Source of the DNA: Paractinoplanes abujensis | GTDB taxonomy: Bacteria; Actinomycetota; Actinomycetes; Mycobacteriales; Micromonosporaceae | Reading direction: 5' to 3' | DNA: 64,000 nucleotides | NCBI RefSeq assembly: GCF_014204895.1 | Contig: NZ_JACHMF010000001.1 | Coordinates: forward strand, 2,356,001 to 2,420,000 | Part shown: positions 52,117 through 61,019 of the stretch, in pieces | How the letters are laid out: each line of letters opens with the position of its first letter | How positions within the stretch are numbered: position 1 is the first letter of the stretch | Position numbers and translations under genes: made by a program | The notes under the pieces: model-generated | Databases searched by the model: none | What the model saw: the letters and a program-made list of their open reading frames with translations, nothing else | Told to the model about the DNA's origin: nothing

Positions 52117-52515
52117 TCAGCCCCGGCGGCGCCGGTGCCAGGTGTGCAGCAGCAACCCGAGGGCGACGAGCGCGAAGGCGTAACCGGCCAGTTTCAGCCA
52201 GACGGCGTCGACGCTCGACGCGAACGCCAGCCCGATGAAGACGTGCACCACGTTGAGCCACCACCGGTCCTCCGTACGGGGGCGCACCTGGCGGAACGGG
52301 TCACGGCCGATCGCCTCGCGGAAGCCCCGGCCGAGCTGCACGCGGCTGAACTCGCCCCGGCCCACGGCATCGGCCGTGGTCCGCAGGATGCCGGCCGCGG
52401 CGGCCAGTTCGGCCTCGGTCAGCGAGGCGGTCAGGGGCCGCGGCGGCCCGGCGACCAGGGTCAGCGTGATGCGTCCGTCGCGGCCGGCGGGCGAGGTGGT
52501 CCACACGTCGTTCAT
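52117..52515 (-). CDS. Hypothetical protein with two C-terminal membrane helices
   Basis: A 132-residue protein starting MNDVWTTSPAG. Residues 1-75 are soluble (ITLTLVAGPPRPLTASLTEAELAAAAGILR), then hydrophobic segments at about 88-105 and 108-126 and a basic end HRRRRG. No family recognised. The start is set by homology-neutral arguments: the extension upstream is antisense-like. Confidence 0.6.
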   Translation of the reverse strand: MNDVWTTSPAGRDGRITLTLVAGPPRPLTASLTEAELAAAAGILRTTADAVGRGEFSRVQLGRGFREAIGRDPFRQVRPRTEDRWWLNVVHVFIGLAFASSVDAVWLKLAGYAFALVALGLLLHTWHRRRRG

Positions 52516-52579
52516 CGGCACCGACTGTAGGCGTACGGGCCGGGGTCCGACCGCACCCGGGTTGCACCCGCACCTCAAC

Positions 52580-52593
52580 CGGGTGCGCACCCG
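52580..52593. promoter_or_regulatory. Palindrome in divergent promoter
   Basis: CGGGTGCGCACCCG is a perfect 14-base palindrome, and GCACCCG half-sites also occur at about 52553 and 52564. They lie between the divergent hypothetical gene and the SGNH hydrolase gene, 20 bases before the latter. Confidence 0.45.
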
Positions 52594-52613
52594 CGGCGGC
52601 CGAACCGTTGTCC

Positions 52614-53567
52614 GTGACGCCTCGCATCGCTGCCCGTCTCGGCGGCATCGTTCTCGCCGCCGCGGTGCTGGCCGGCGGCCCCACCGGGTCCGCGTCCGCC
52701 TCCTCCGTCCCGGCGCCCGCCCCTGTCGTCCCGGCGCCCGCCCCTGTCGTCCCCGCCGTTCTCGTTCCGGGCTCCGCCACGCCGACGACCGCCCCGCTCA
52801 GGGTCATGCCGCTCGGCGACTCGATCACCTGGGGCAGCGGCTCGGCCGACTCCCGGATCGGCAACCGCACGGGCGCCCCTACGACCAGCGGCTACCGCAT
52901 CGACCTGGGAACCCGGCTGGCCACCGCGGGCCTGGACGTGGACTTCGTCGGGTCCCGGCGGGGCGGCCCCGCGGGCGCGGACCGCGACAACGAGGGCCAC
53001 CCCGGGCGGCGCATCGACCAGCTCGCCGCGCACGTCGACGACTGGCTGGCCACCTATCGCCCCGACGTGGTGCTGCTGCACGCCGGCACCAACGACATCG
53101 CCCAGCACCGGGACCCCGCCGCCACGGCCGCCCGCCTGTCCGCACTGATCGACCGGATCCGCGCCGCCCGCCCGGACGCCGCCGTCTTCGTGCAGCAGAT
53201 CGTGCAGGCCCACCACGAGCCGGACAGGTCCCGGATCGCCGCCTACGACGCGCTGATCCCCGGCGTGGTGGCCGCCAAGGACTCCCGCGTGCACCTGGTC
53301 GACCAGTCGATGATCGGCGGGCTCGCCCTCTTCGACGACCTGCACCCCAACGACTTCGGCTACGCCAGGATGGCCCATAACCTGTACGAGGCCATGCGCA
53401 CGGTCTACGACCCCGCCGGCACGTGGCCGGTCAGCACCGACCCGTTCACCGCGACGACGGCCCGCCTGTGCTTCCGGGTCGACGAGACCACCGGTGTCCC
53501 CGCCCGATGGCACGCCGAGTGCTCCACGTGGACGTTGCGTGCGGCGCCCGCACCCGTCGCCGGTTGA
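52614..53567 (+). CDS. Secreted SGNH/GDSL hydrolase
   Basis: A 317-residue exported esterase. A signal peptide (ending about residue 30, SASA/S) is followed by a duplicated Pro/Ala/Val linker, then block I PLGDSITWGSG (nucleophile Ser), block III HAGTNDI and block V FDDLHPNDFGY (catalytic Asp and His). The C-terminal 50 residues carry two Cys. Substrates in this family include acetylated polysaccharides. GTG at 52614 or TTG at 52608 are both possible starts. Confidence 0.9.
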   Translation: MTPRIAARLGGIVLAAAVLAGGPTGSASASSVPAPAPVVPAPAPVVPAVLVPGSATPTTAPLRVMPLGDSITWGSGSADSRIGNRTGAPTTSGYRIDLGTRLATAGLDVDFVGSRRGGPAGADRDNEGHPGRRIDQLAAHVDDWLATYRPDVVLLHAGTNDIAQHRDPAATAARLSALIDRIRAARPDAAVFVQQIVQAHHEPDRSRIAAYDALIPGVVAAKDSRVHLVDQSMIGGLALFDDLHPNDFGYARMAHNLYEAMRTVYDPAGTWPVSTDPFTATTARLCFRVDETTGVPARWHAECSTWTLRAAPAPVAG

Positions 53568-53645
53568 CGTCAGGGCCGACGCAGTCCCATCGCCGGGCGC
53601 AGGAACGACAGCGAAGAACCCCGCGTCCGGCCGGCCGCCGACGGC

Positions 53646-55754
53646 TCACGCGGCGCGGCTGCGCCACAGCAGCCAGACGAAATACGGTGCACCGATCAGG
53701 GCGGTGACCAGCCCCGCGGCCAGCTGGCTGGGCGCGATCACGGTCCGCCCCAGGGTGTCGGCCACGCAGACCAGCACCGCCCCCAGCCCCACGGCCACCG
53801 GCACCGCCCGCGCGTGGGCCGATCCCACCAGGGCCCGCGCCGCATGCGGGGCGACCAGCCCCACGAACGCCAGCGCTCCCACCGCGGTGGCCGCCGCCGC
53901 GGTCAGCACGGCCGCGAGCCCCAGCAGCAGCAGGCGCGCCCGGTTGAGCGGCACCCCCAGCAGCCGCGGCACGTCCTCGTCCAGGGCGACCAGGTCCAGG
54001 GTGCGGGTGCCGGCCAGGGTCAGCGGCAGCGCCACGATCAGCACCAGCAGCACGGGGACGACCTGGCTCAGGCTCCGGCCGTACGTGGATCCGGCCAGCC
54101 AGGTCAGTGCGGTGCCCACGTTCCACGGGGAGACGACGACCACGATCAGGGTGGTCAGGGCGGTGGCGGCCGCGCTGACACCCACGCCCACGAGCACGAT
54201 GCGGTCGGACGACAGGCCCCGCCCCGCGGCCAAGCGGTAGACCAGGAAGAACGTGCCGAGGGCGAACACGGTGGCCACGCCCATGACGGGCCAGCCGCCC
54301 ACGCCGGGGAAGAGCAGCACCACCGCGACGGCGCCGACGGAGGCGCCGGGGGTCACGCCGAGCAGGCTGGGCTCGGCGAGGGGGTTGCGGCACACGGCCT
54401 GCACGATGATGCCGGCCAGGGCCAGCGCGGCCCCGCCGAGCAGGGCGGCCAGCACGCGGGGCCAGCGCTGGTCGAGGACGAACGAGACCTGCCGGCCGGC
54501 GTGGCCGCTGAGCCAGTTCGTCACGTCGCCCAGCAGGATCAGGCGGTCGCCCAGCAGCAGCGCCGACACGAAGGCGGCGACGAGCGCGACCGCGATGATC
54601 ACGCTGACCGCGACCACCCACGTACGGGATCGGACCGAGCCGTGCCCGCCGCGCGCGGGCGCCGCCGCGGGGCCGCCGTCGCGCAGCCGGCGGGCCAGCA
54701 AGACGAGCAGGGCCGCCCCGGCCAGGGTGGTGACGACGCCGGTGGGCACCGAGATGGCCGTGCCGGCCGGGACGGCCAGCCGCAGCAGCACGTCGGCGGA
54801 CACGACGGTGAGCGCGCCCGCGAGGCCCGCGAACGGGAGCATCAGCAGGTGCGCGCCGAGGCCGGGCACTCTGCGGGCGACCAGGCGGGCGAGGACGGGC
54901 GCGCAGAGGCCGACGAAGCCGATGGGGCCGGCCACGGTCACGGCGGTCGCGGAGAGGAGCACGGCGACGCCGACCGCGAGCACGCGGGTGCGGCGGACGT
55001 CGACGCCGAGGACGCGGGCCGAGTCGTCGCCCAGGCCGAGCACGTCGAGGCGGTTCGCCAGCAGCCCGGCGATGACGACGCCGACGGCCAGCACGGGCGC
55101 GGCCATCGTGACGTTCTGGCTCCCGCTCTGGACGGTGGTGCCGCTGCCCCACGCGAACAGGCCGATCGTGTTCTGCTGGAACAGCATCAGCAGCACGGTG
55201 GTCAGGCTGTTGAGGGCGAGCGCCACGGCCGAGCCGGCCAGCACGAGCCGGGTCGGGCCGGCCGCGCCGCCGCGGGAGACGAGCAGCACCAGGCCGGAGG
55301 CGAGCAGGCCACCGGCGAAGGCGACGGTGCCGCCGGCCAGGAAGGGCAGCGAGATGCCGAACGCGGCCACGGCGACCACGGAGACGTAGGCGCCGGCGTT
55401 GACGGCCAGGGTGTCGGGCGAGGCGAGCGGGTTGCGGGCCACCGACTGCAGCACGGCGCCCGCGATGCCCACGCCCAGGCCGACCAGCAGGGCGGCGGAC
55501 AGGCGGGGCATGCGGCTGTCCACGAGCACGGCGACGGCCTGCGTACGGGCGTCGTCGTGCTCGCCGCCGGGCCACAGCGCGCGCAGCAGCTCGCCGAGTC
55601 CGATGCCGGCGGTGCCCTGCGTGAGGTGCACCGCCGACAGGACGATCAGCAGCACGACCGCCACGGCGAAGACCGCGACGATCCCGTACGTCCTGGGACC
55701 GCTGCGAACGGGCGCCGGCGTCACGGGAGCCGGGGCGGTCGTGCCGGCACTCAT
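53646..55754 (-). CDS. Fused FecCD-type siderophore permease (two permease domains)
   Basis: A 702-residue membrane protein in which two complete FecCD/BtuC permease domains are joined, about residues 25-350 and 375-700. Each has the RxPRxxAA(L/A)LxGxxLAxxGxxxQ-type motif (MPRLSAALLVGLGVGIAG and WPRVLAALLGGAALALAG) and PIGFVGL or ALAFVGLVAPH near its end. FhuB of E. coli has the same fused layout. It forms the channel for ferric-siderophore uptake. Its ATG overlaps the binding-protein stop by four bases. Confidence 0.93.
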   Translation of the reverse strand: MSAGTTAPAPVTPAPVRSGPRTYGIVAVFAVAVVLLIVLSAVHLTQGTAGIGLGELLRALWPGGEHDDARTQAVAVLVDSRMPRLSAALLVGLGVGIAGAVLQSVARNPLASPDTLAVNAGAYVSVVAVAAFGISLPFLAGGTVAFAGGLLASGLVLLVSRGGAAGPTRLVLAGSAVALALNSLTTVLLMLFQQNTIGLFAWGSGTTVQSGSQNVTMAAPVLAVGVVIAGLLANRLDVLGLGDDSARVLGVDVRRTRVLAVGVAVLLSATAVTVAGPIGFVGLCAPVLARLVARRVPGLGAHLLMLPFAGLAGALTVVSADVLLRLAVPAGTAISVPTGVVTTLAGAALLVLLARRLRDGGPAAAPARGGHGSVRSRTWVVAVSVIIAVALVAAFVSALLLGDRLILLGDVTNWLSGHAGRQVSFVLDQRWPRVLAALLGGAALALAGIIVQAVCRNPLAEPSLLGVTPGASVGAVAVVLLFPGVGGWPVMGVATVFALGTFFLVYRLAAGRGLSSDRIVLVGVGVSAAATALTTLIVVVVSPWNVGTALTWLAGSTYGRSLSQVVPVLLVLIVALPLTLAGTRTLDLVALDEDVPRLLGVPLNRARLLLLGLAAVLTAAAATAVGALAFVGLVAPHAARALVGSAHARAVPVAVGLGAVLVCVADTLGRTVIAPSQLAAGLVTALIGAPYFVWLLWRSRAA

Positions 55755-56746
55755 GCGGTCAGCGCCGCCGTGAGCGCGTCGATGTAGGCGTTGGCCGAGG
55801 CCGGGCCGCCGAACATCCAGATGCCGTCGGGGATGCGCTTGACGTTGCCGGCCTTGACGAACGGCAGCTGCTTCCAGACCGCGTTGTCCTTGAGGCTGTC
55901 GGTGAAGTTGCCACCGTCGGCGTCGTTGGCCACGTAGATGTAGGTCGTCCCAGCGTCCTTGATCTTGGTCAGGCCCTCCACGTCGTTCTGGGCCAGGCCG
56001 TAGTCCTTGTCGCCGCCGTCGGGCCACTGGTTGGTCAGGCCGAGCTCCTTGGCGATGCCGCCGAAGAACGAGGTCGGCGTGTACATGCGCAGCGAGACGT
56101 TGCCCGACTCGACCCAGCCGTCGGTCATCACGAACGGCGCGCCGGTCTTGCCCGCCTTGGCCAGGGCGTCCTTGCCCGCGGTGACCTTGGCGTCGAAGTC
56201 GGCCAGCAGCTTCTCGCCCTGCGGCGTGGTGCCGGTCGCCCGGGCCAGGGTGGTGACGGTCTTGCGCATGTAGCCGATCGGGTCGCTGCCGTCCGAGCCG
56301 CGCAGGGCCAGCACGGGGGCGGTCTTGGCGATCTGCGCGATGACGTTCTCCGGCAGGTCGGTCACGGTGACGACGAGGTCGGGCTTGAGCGCGGCGATCG
56401 CGTCCAGGCTGGGCTCGCCGCGGGTGCCGACGTCCGGGGTGGAGGCGTCGATCGGGGCGCTCTTGTCCCAGGCGTTGTAACCCTTGACGTCGGCCTGGCC
56501 GACCGGCTTGACGCCCAGCGCGACCAGATTCTCGGTCAGGCCCCACTCGAGGGAGACCACGTTCTTGGCGGGGGCGTCGAGCTTGACGGTGCCGCGCTCG
56601 TCGGTGAGCTCGACCGGGCCGGACGACGGGGCGGGGGCGGCGGCGGCCTCGTCGGCCGGCTCCTCGGTGGTGCCGCAGGCCGCGAGCAGCACCGCGGTCA
56701 GGGCGGCCGCGGTGCCGGTGGCGAAGGCTCGGCGGGTGATGACCAT
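55751..56746 (-). CDS. Ferric-siderophore-binding lipoprotein
   Basis: A 331-residue ABC substrate-binding protein. A twin-Arg-like N-terminus (VITRRAFATG) leads to lipobox LLAAC at about residues 20-24, then an Asp/Glu/Ala-rich tether and a class III fold (NVVSLEWGLTENLVALGVKPVG, DLVVTVTD, GLTKIKDAGTTYIYV). It captures an iron-chelate outside the membrane for the fused permease. It starts 16 bases after the ATPase gene. Confidence 0.92.
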   Translation of the reverse strand: MVITRRAFATGTAAALTAVLLAACGTTEEPADEAAAAPAPSSGPVELTDERGTVKLDAPAKNVVSLEWGLTENLVALGVKPVGQADVKGYNAWDKSAPIDASTPDVGTRGEPSLDAIAALKPDLVVTVTDLPENVIAQIAKTAPVLALRGSDGSDPIGYMRKTVTTLARATGTTPQGEKLLADFDAKVTAGKDALAKAGKTGAPFVMTDGWVESGNVSLRMYTPTSFFGGIAKELGLTNQWPDGGDKDYGLAQNDVEGLTKIKDAGTTYIYVANDADGGNFTDSLKDNAVWKQLPFVKAGNVKRIPDGIWMFGGPASANAYIDALTAALTA

Positions 56747-56762
56747 ATCTGTGCAGGACCTT

Positions 56763-57575
56763 TCAGGGGGTGAGTTGCCGGCTGGTGTGCCGGCCGATCA
56801 GGCGGGTGTGCAGGTGACCGTCGTCGCCGACGCTCACCTCGATCCGCAGGCCGTAGACCTCGCTGAGGAGGTCCGCGGTGAGCACGTCGGCGGGCGTTCC
56901 GGTGGCCCGCACGACGCCCGAGTGCATGAGCACGACCCGGTCGGCCACCGCGGCGGCCTGGTCGAGGTCGTGCAGCACGACGCCCACCGCGACCTGGTGG
57001 TCGTCGGCGAGCTCGCGCACGATGTCGAGGATCTCGACCTGGTAGCGCAGGTCGAGGAAGGTGGTGGGCTCGTCGAGCAGCACCACGCCGGTGTCCTGGG
57101 CCAGGCACGTGGCCAGCCAGACGCGCTGCAGCTCGCCGCCGGACAGCTCGTCGACGGCGCGTTCGGCCATCGTCTCCACCCCGGTCAGCCGCATCGCCTT
57201 GTCGACGTGGACGTGCCCCTCGGCGTCGCCCGCGCCGAAGCGGCCCCGATACGGGTGGCGGCCGTAGGCGACGACATCCTTCACCCGTACGCCCCCCGGG
57301 GTGGGACGGGACTGGGTGAGCAGGGTGACCAGGCGGGCGAAGTCCTTGGGCTTGAGCGCGAAGGCGTCGCCCCCGCCGTCCAGCGTGACCTGGCCCGAAT
57401 GCGGCGCGTGCAGGCGCGCGAGCGAGCGCAGCAGCGTCGACTTGCCCGAGCCGTTCGGCCCGACCAGCGCCACGACGTGCCCGCCGCGCAGCTCGATGCC
57501 CGCGCCGTGCACGACGGTGCGCCCGTCGTAGGCCAGCGTCAGCTCGCTCCCGGCGAGCGCCACATCCCCACTCAT
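56763..57575 (-). CDS. Siderophore ABC transporter ATPase (FhuC/FecE type)
   Basis: A 270-residue ATPase. Walker A is GPNGSGKSTLL, the signature LSGGELQRVWLA, Walker B VVLLDEPTTFLD and the switch His in VVLHDLDQA. It powers ferric-siderophore import and is the first gene of the three-gene operon. An iron-regulator box lies directly against the start codon, so the mRNA may be leaderless or start within the box. Confidence 0.95.
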   Translation of the reverse strand: MSGDVALAGSELTLAYDGRTVVHGAGIELRGGHVVALVGPNGSGKSTLLRSLARLHAPHSGQVTLDGGGDAFALKPKDFARLVTLLTQSRPTPGGVRVKDVVAYGRHPYRGRFGAGDAEGHVHVDKAMRLTGVETMAERAVDELSGGELQRVWLATCLAQDTGVVLLDEPTTFLDLRYQVEILDIVRELADDHQVAVGVVLHDLDQAAAVADRVVLMHSGVVRATGTPADVLTADLLSEVYGLRIEVSVGDDGHLHTRLIGRHTSRQLTP

Positions 57576-57594
57576 GCAGGTGAGGCTAACCTAA
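57576..57594 (-). promoter_or_regulatory. IdeR/DmdR-type iron box
   Basis: Read on the minus strand, TTAGGTTAGCCTCACCTGC agrees with the 19-base IdeR/DtxR consensus TTAGGTTAGGCTAACCTAA at most positions, with the left half perfect. It ends one base before the ATPase ATG. With iron, the repressor should shut off the operon. Confidence 0.8.
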
Positions 57595-57822
57595 CCTTCG
57601 GCGCAACTACAGCCGGGGCCGCCCCTGATCTGACCGGAGCACGAGTTCCACCCCTCCCCCGCCGCCTGCCGCCTGATCGACAAAGGCCGCCGGGCCCGGC
57701 TCGAGCCCCGTGGCGGCGCACGTCAGGTGCAGCCTCTCCACCGACCGGCGAATCACGACACCCGGATCCGGCAGAATTCGCCGCAACATGTGCGGGCCGG
57801 GTGGCCATAGCAGGGTGTGACG

Positions 57823-58392
57823 ATGCAGACCGAGCCGACCGATCGGGACCTCTGGGCCGCGGTGGCCGCCGGGGAGGAGGGTGCCTTCGGCGTGCTGTTC
57901 GACAGGCATTCGCGGGCGGTCTACAACCATGCGTTCCGGCTCTGCGGCTCGTGGAGTGTCGCCGAGGACATCACCCAGACCACGTTCCTGATCGCCTGGC
58001 GCAAACGGGGCACGGTGGACCTCACGTACGGGACGGCATTGCCCTGGCTGCTCGTGGTGGCGGGCAACTGCGCGCGGACCGAGGGGCGTTCGGCCCGGCG
58101 TGTGCGCGCGCTGCTCGGGCGGGTGCAGCCCGAGCACCACCCCGACCCGGCCGACGACGTGGCCGGCCGGCTCGACGACGAACGCGCGATGGGCCGGGTT
58201 CTGGACGCCGTGCGCCGGCTGCCCCGCGCCGAACGGGAGGCCGTGGCGCTCTGCCTGTGGTCCGGCATCGGCTATCCGGAGGCGGCCGCCGCCCTGGGCG
58301 TCACCGAGGTCGCGGTCCGTTCCCGGGTCAGCCGGGCCCGCGCCCGTCTCAGCAAGCTGCTCGACCCCACCCGTACGGAGGAACTGCGATGA
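57823..58392 (+). CDS. ECF sigma-70 family RNA polymerase sigma factor
   Basis: A 189-residue sigma factor. Region 2 is FGVLFDRHSRAVYNHAFRLCGSWSVAEDITQTTFLIAW, region 4 RLPRAEREAVALCLWSGIGYPEAAAALGVTEVAVRSRVSRARARL, both listed in parts. The start is taken at ATG 57823, though GTG 57817 is also possible. The next gene overlaps by four bases and encodes a likely membrane partner. This sigma-plus-membrane-protein pair is common in actinomycetes. Confidence 0.92.
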   Translation: MQTEPTDRDLWAAVAAGEEGAFGVLFDRHSRAVYNHAFRLCGSWSVAEDITQTTFLIAWRKRGTVDLTYGTALPWLLVVAGNCARTEGRSARRVRALLGRVQPEHHPDPADDVAGRLDDERAMGRVLDAVRRLPRAEREAVALCLWSGIGYPEAAAALGVTEVAVRSRVSRARARLSKLLDPTRTEELR

Positions 58393-59216
58393 ACGACCTG
58401 ATCCAGCCACCCGCCGAACGTGACCTGCCCCCGGACCGGGCGGCCCGCATGCGCGCCCGGCTGCTGACCGAAGCCCGTGGTCCGCGCCCCCGGCAACGCC
58501 GCCGGCTGCTGGTCGCGGCGGCGGCGGTGCTCGTCGTGATGGCCGGCTCCGTGGCCTTCGGGCTGTCGCGTGACAACGACACGCAGATCCTCGCCATGGG
58601 GGCCGGCGAGCTCGACTCGTCGCTGCGCCGCGCGGTTCAGGGTTGCCTCAAGGCGATGGAGCCGCGCGACGACGGACTGCCGCCGCTTGCCTTCGTTCCC
58701 GTGTCGGCGGCCGATGTCACCATCGCGTCCCGGCGGGGCCAGTGGATCGTCGTCCTGTTCCTGACCCGCACCGGGTACATGGCCTGTGACATGTCGGTGC
58801 GGTTCGGCCTGGTCCGGTCGAGCTCCGTCGGCGGTGAGGCCTGGCCGCAGCGCGACTGGCTGCCCGGCCCGGTGCAGCGGCTGAGCCTGTCCTCGACGGA
58901 GCAGGACGGTGGCTCGGTGTCGGCGCTGGGCCGGGTGAGCGCCCGGGTCGACCGCCTCGTGCTGGAGCACGGCGACGGGCACACGACGACGGCCCGGATC
59001 GAGGCGGGCGCGTTCGGCTTGATCGCGGACGACGTGGCCGCGAACGCCGAGCTGGTCAGCTACGACCGTACGGGTCGCGAGATCGACCGGCGCTCGCTGT
59101 TCGGCTACTCGGGCGACTATCCGCACTGCTACACCGACCCGTCCGGGCGGATCGTCTACGGCGAACGCGGCCCGGCCTGCCTGCCCGCCGACCCGTGGAC
59201 GCCGCCCGCCCGCTGA
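58389..59216 (+). CDS. Single-pass membrane protein, probable anti-sigma partner
   Basis: A 275-residue protein. The short cytosolic tail with DLPPDRAARMRARLLTEA is followed by one helix at about residues 38-58 and an outer domain with a few cysteines (YPHCY, GPACL). This layout, directly downstream of an ECF sigma factor, suggests an anti-sigma or sensor role; the classical zinc anti-sigma HxxxC motif is absent. Its ATG overlaps the sigma stop. Confidence 0.75.
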   Translation: MNDLIQPPAERDLPPDRAARMRARLLTEARGPRPRQRRRLLVAAAAVLVVMAGSVAFGLSRDNDTQILAMGAGELDSSLRRAVQGCLKAMEPRDDGLPPLAFVPVSAADVTIASRRGQWIVVLFLTRTGYMACDMSVRFGLVRSSSVGGEAWPQRDWLPGPVQRLSLSSTEQDGGSVSALGRVSARVDRLVLEHGDGHTTTARIEAGAFGLIADDVAANAELVSYDRTGREIDRRSLFGYSGDYPHCYTDPSGRIVYGERGPACLPADPWTPPAR

Positions 59217-59297
59217 CGGGTGTGGTCTTGCGACGAACGGCGTAGCGTCACGGTCGTCTCCGGGCAGGGAGGTCACCCTTCCCGTTCCTGGCGGCGG

Positions 59298-59510
59298 CCC
59301 CGCCGCTACGCCGACTACCTGCCCGGCGACGGCTTCACGACGCTCAACACGGTCTCCACCATCGGCTCGTTCGTCCTCGCCGCCACGCTGCCGTTCCTCT
59401 ACAACGTCTGGTACTCGTACCGGGCCGGTCCCCTGGTCACCGCGCAGGATCCGTGGGGCCACGGCACTCCCTGGAATGGGCGACGTCGTCCCAACCCCCG
59501 AACCCGATGA
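59298..59510 (+). pseudogene. ctaD: Fragment of cytochrome c oxidase subunit I (ctaD)
   Basis: [42 protein letters not shown] and DPWG match the last membrane helix and C-terminus of CtaD. After about 59465 the frame changes, but SLEWATSS in the next frame continues the homology. About 500 N-terminal residues are absent and no coxB/ctaC is near, so this is a dead fragment of a ctaD copy. Confidence 0.85.
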
Positions 59511-59538
59511 ACGGCACCGGACCCCTGCTCTCCACAGC

Positions 59539-60195
59539 TCACGCCCGGTAACCCTCGAACAGCGGGCCACCCGCACCGCCCAGCACCTCCCGGGCCAGGT
59601 CAGCGGCGTCCTCCCGGACGGCGAGCCACCGCTCGGCGAACGCGGGATCGTGGGCGCGCAGTTCGCGCAGCAACCACTTGCCGTGGCTGACCCAGCCCCC
59701 GCCGAGCAGCAGCCGGGCCCGTGCCGTCTCCGTCCACACGGCGGCCGCCAGCACCGCCCGCTCGCCCGGGTCGGTGACGTGCCGGAAGTCGTCGAGCAAG
59801 TCGGTCAGGACGTAGCGGAGCCGGTCCCGCTCGGCCTCCGTGAGCGGCGCCGGGCCGTCGGCGAGCACCTTCGCGCACCTTCGCCGGGCCTCCGCCGGGT
59901 CCCCGGTCAACGGGACACCGGTCGCGACCATGCGGTGCAAAGTCGGTTTGCGGGCGGCCAGTTCGCTCGCCAGGAAGCGTTCGAGCCGCGCGGGCGTGTG
60001 CACGAACAGCTCGATCGGCCAGCCCCGGAACCGCAGACTCTCCCGGAAGCCCGGATCGGTGTCCCGCACCACGACGATGTCGAGGTCGGACCCAGCCGTA
60101 CGGGCCGGGCCGAGCACACTGCCGGTCAGCACGGCCCACGTGGCATCGGGAAACCGCGCGGCCACCAGCTCACGCGCGTCGGCGATCGGATCCAT
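59539..60195 (-). CDS. Nucleotidyltransferase-domain protein
   Basis: A 218-residue protein. VLTGSVLGPARTAGSDLDIVVV is the nucleotidyltransferase core with G-S and D-x-D; IELFVHTPARLERF carries the third carboxylate region. The C-terminal half is helical (SHGKWLLREL). It differs from the other nucleotidyltransferase at 8988. Substrate unknown. Confidence 0.82.
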   Translation of the reverse strand: MDPIADARELVAARFPDATWAVLTGSVLGPARTAGSDLDIVVVRDTDPGFRESLRFRGWPIELFVHTPARLERFLASELAARKPTLHRMVATGVPLTGDPAEARRRCAKVLADGPAPLTEAERDRLRYVLTDLLDDFRHVTDPGERAVLAAAVWTETARARLLLGGGWVSHGKWLLRELRAHDPAFAERWLAVREDAADLAREVLGGAGGPLFEGYRA

Positions 60196-60207
60196 GCCCC
60201 GATCCTG

Positions 60208-61019
60208 TCAGCGCAGGCTCAGCCGCGGGTGGGCCGGCCCGCCCAGCTGCGCCGAGATGCGGTCCACAGCCGCCCGGTACCGGTCCGTGCCCGTACGGAA
60301 CTCGGGTTCGACGTCGTCGTTGCCGAACTCGACGATCAGGCGCGACGGAACCGGGGCCTTCAGGCCGGGGAAGGACGGCGAGTTCGGCTCAACCGGTTCG
60401 GGCGCCGGCGTCCCGTCCCCGCAGACGACCGCGACACTGCAGGTGGACGGCGGGCCCCCGGACCGGATCTCGTCGAGGATGTCCAGCTCGGACGGTGCCG
60501 CGGCATGGCTGCCGGCTTCGCCCACGACCCGGTCACCGCCGGGCTCCGACGCCTCGGTACCGCTGCCCAGCTCGTTCCCGTCGGGCTCGTTGCCGTCGGG
60601 CTCGCTGCCGTCGGGCTCGCTGCCGTCCGGCTCGCTACCGTCCGGCTCGCCCCGTAGAGCTCGCTGCCGTCGCGCTCGGCCCCGTAGAGCTCACTGCCGT
60701 CGCGCTCGGCCCCGTAGAGCTCACTGCCGTCGCGCTCGGCCCCGTCGGGCTCGTTCCTCGCGCCGCTGTCGGGATACAGTCCGCCGGCTGGTCGTCCCTC
60801 GCCTACGCCGCTGCCGGGGCCCGGCTGGCCGAGCCGGGTCGGGCCGGCGCTGCCGAGTTCGCCCGCGAGCCGGCCGGTCGCCCACTCCCACGTGCCGCCG
60901 CAGGGGTCGCCGGCGCCGGGCTGCGCCCGCACCTGCCACGGAGGCGCCGGGACGGCGGCCAGCAGCACCGCGGCCGTGACCAGGGCCGCGCCCGTCAATC
61001 GACCGGCGACGTCATCCAC
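60208..61019 (-). pseudogene. Secreted repeat protein split by a frame change
   Basis: The N-terminal frame (GTG at 61019) has a signal-like segment AALVTAAVLLAAV, a Cys-containing region and three AERDGSELYG repeats. At about 60650 the useful frame shifts by one: the next frame continues with five EPDGS/EPDGN repeats, then DILDEIRSGGPP, TCSVAVVCGDG and a conserved-looking C-terminus ending at 60208. Neither frame alone makes a whole protein. The junction lies inside a G-run at a repeat boundary, so slippage or a sequencing error is likely. The start codon overlaps repeat element B. Confidence 0.6.
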
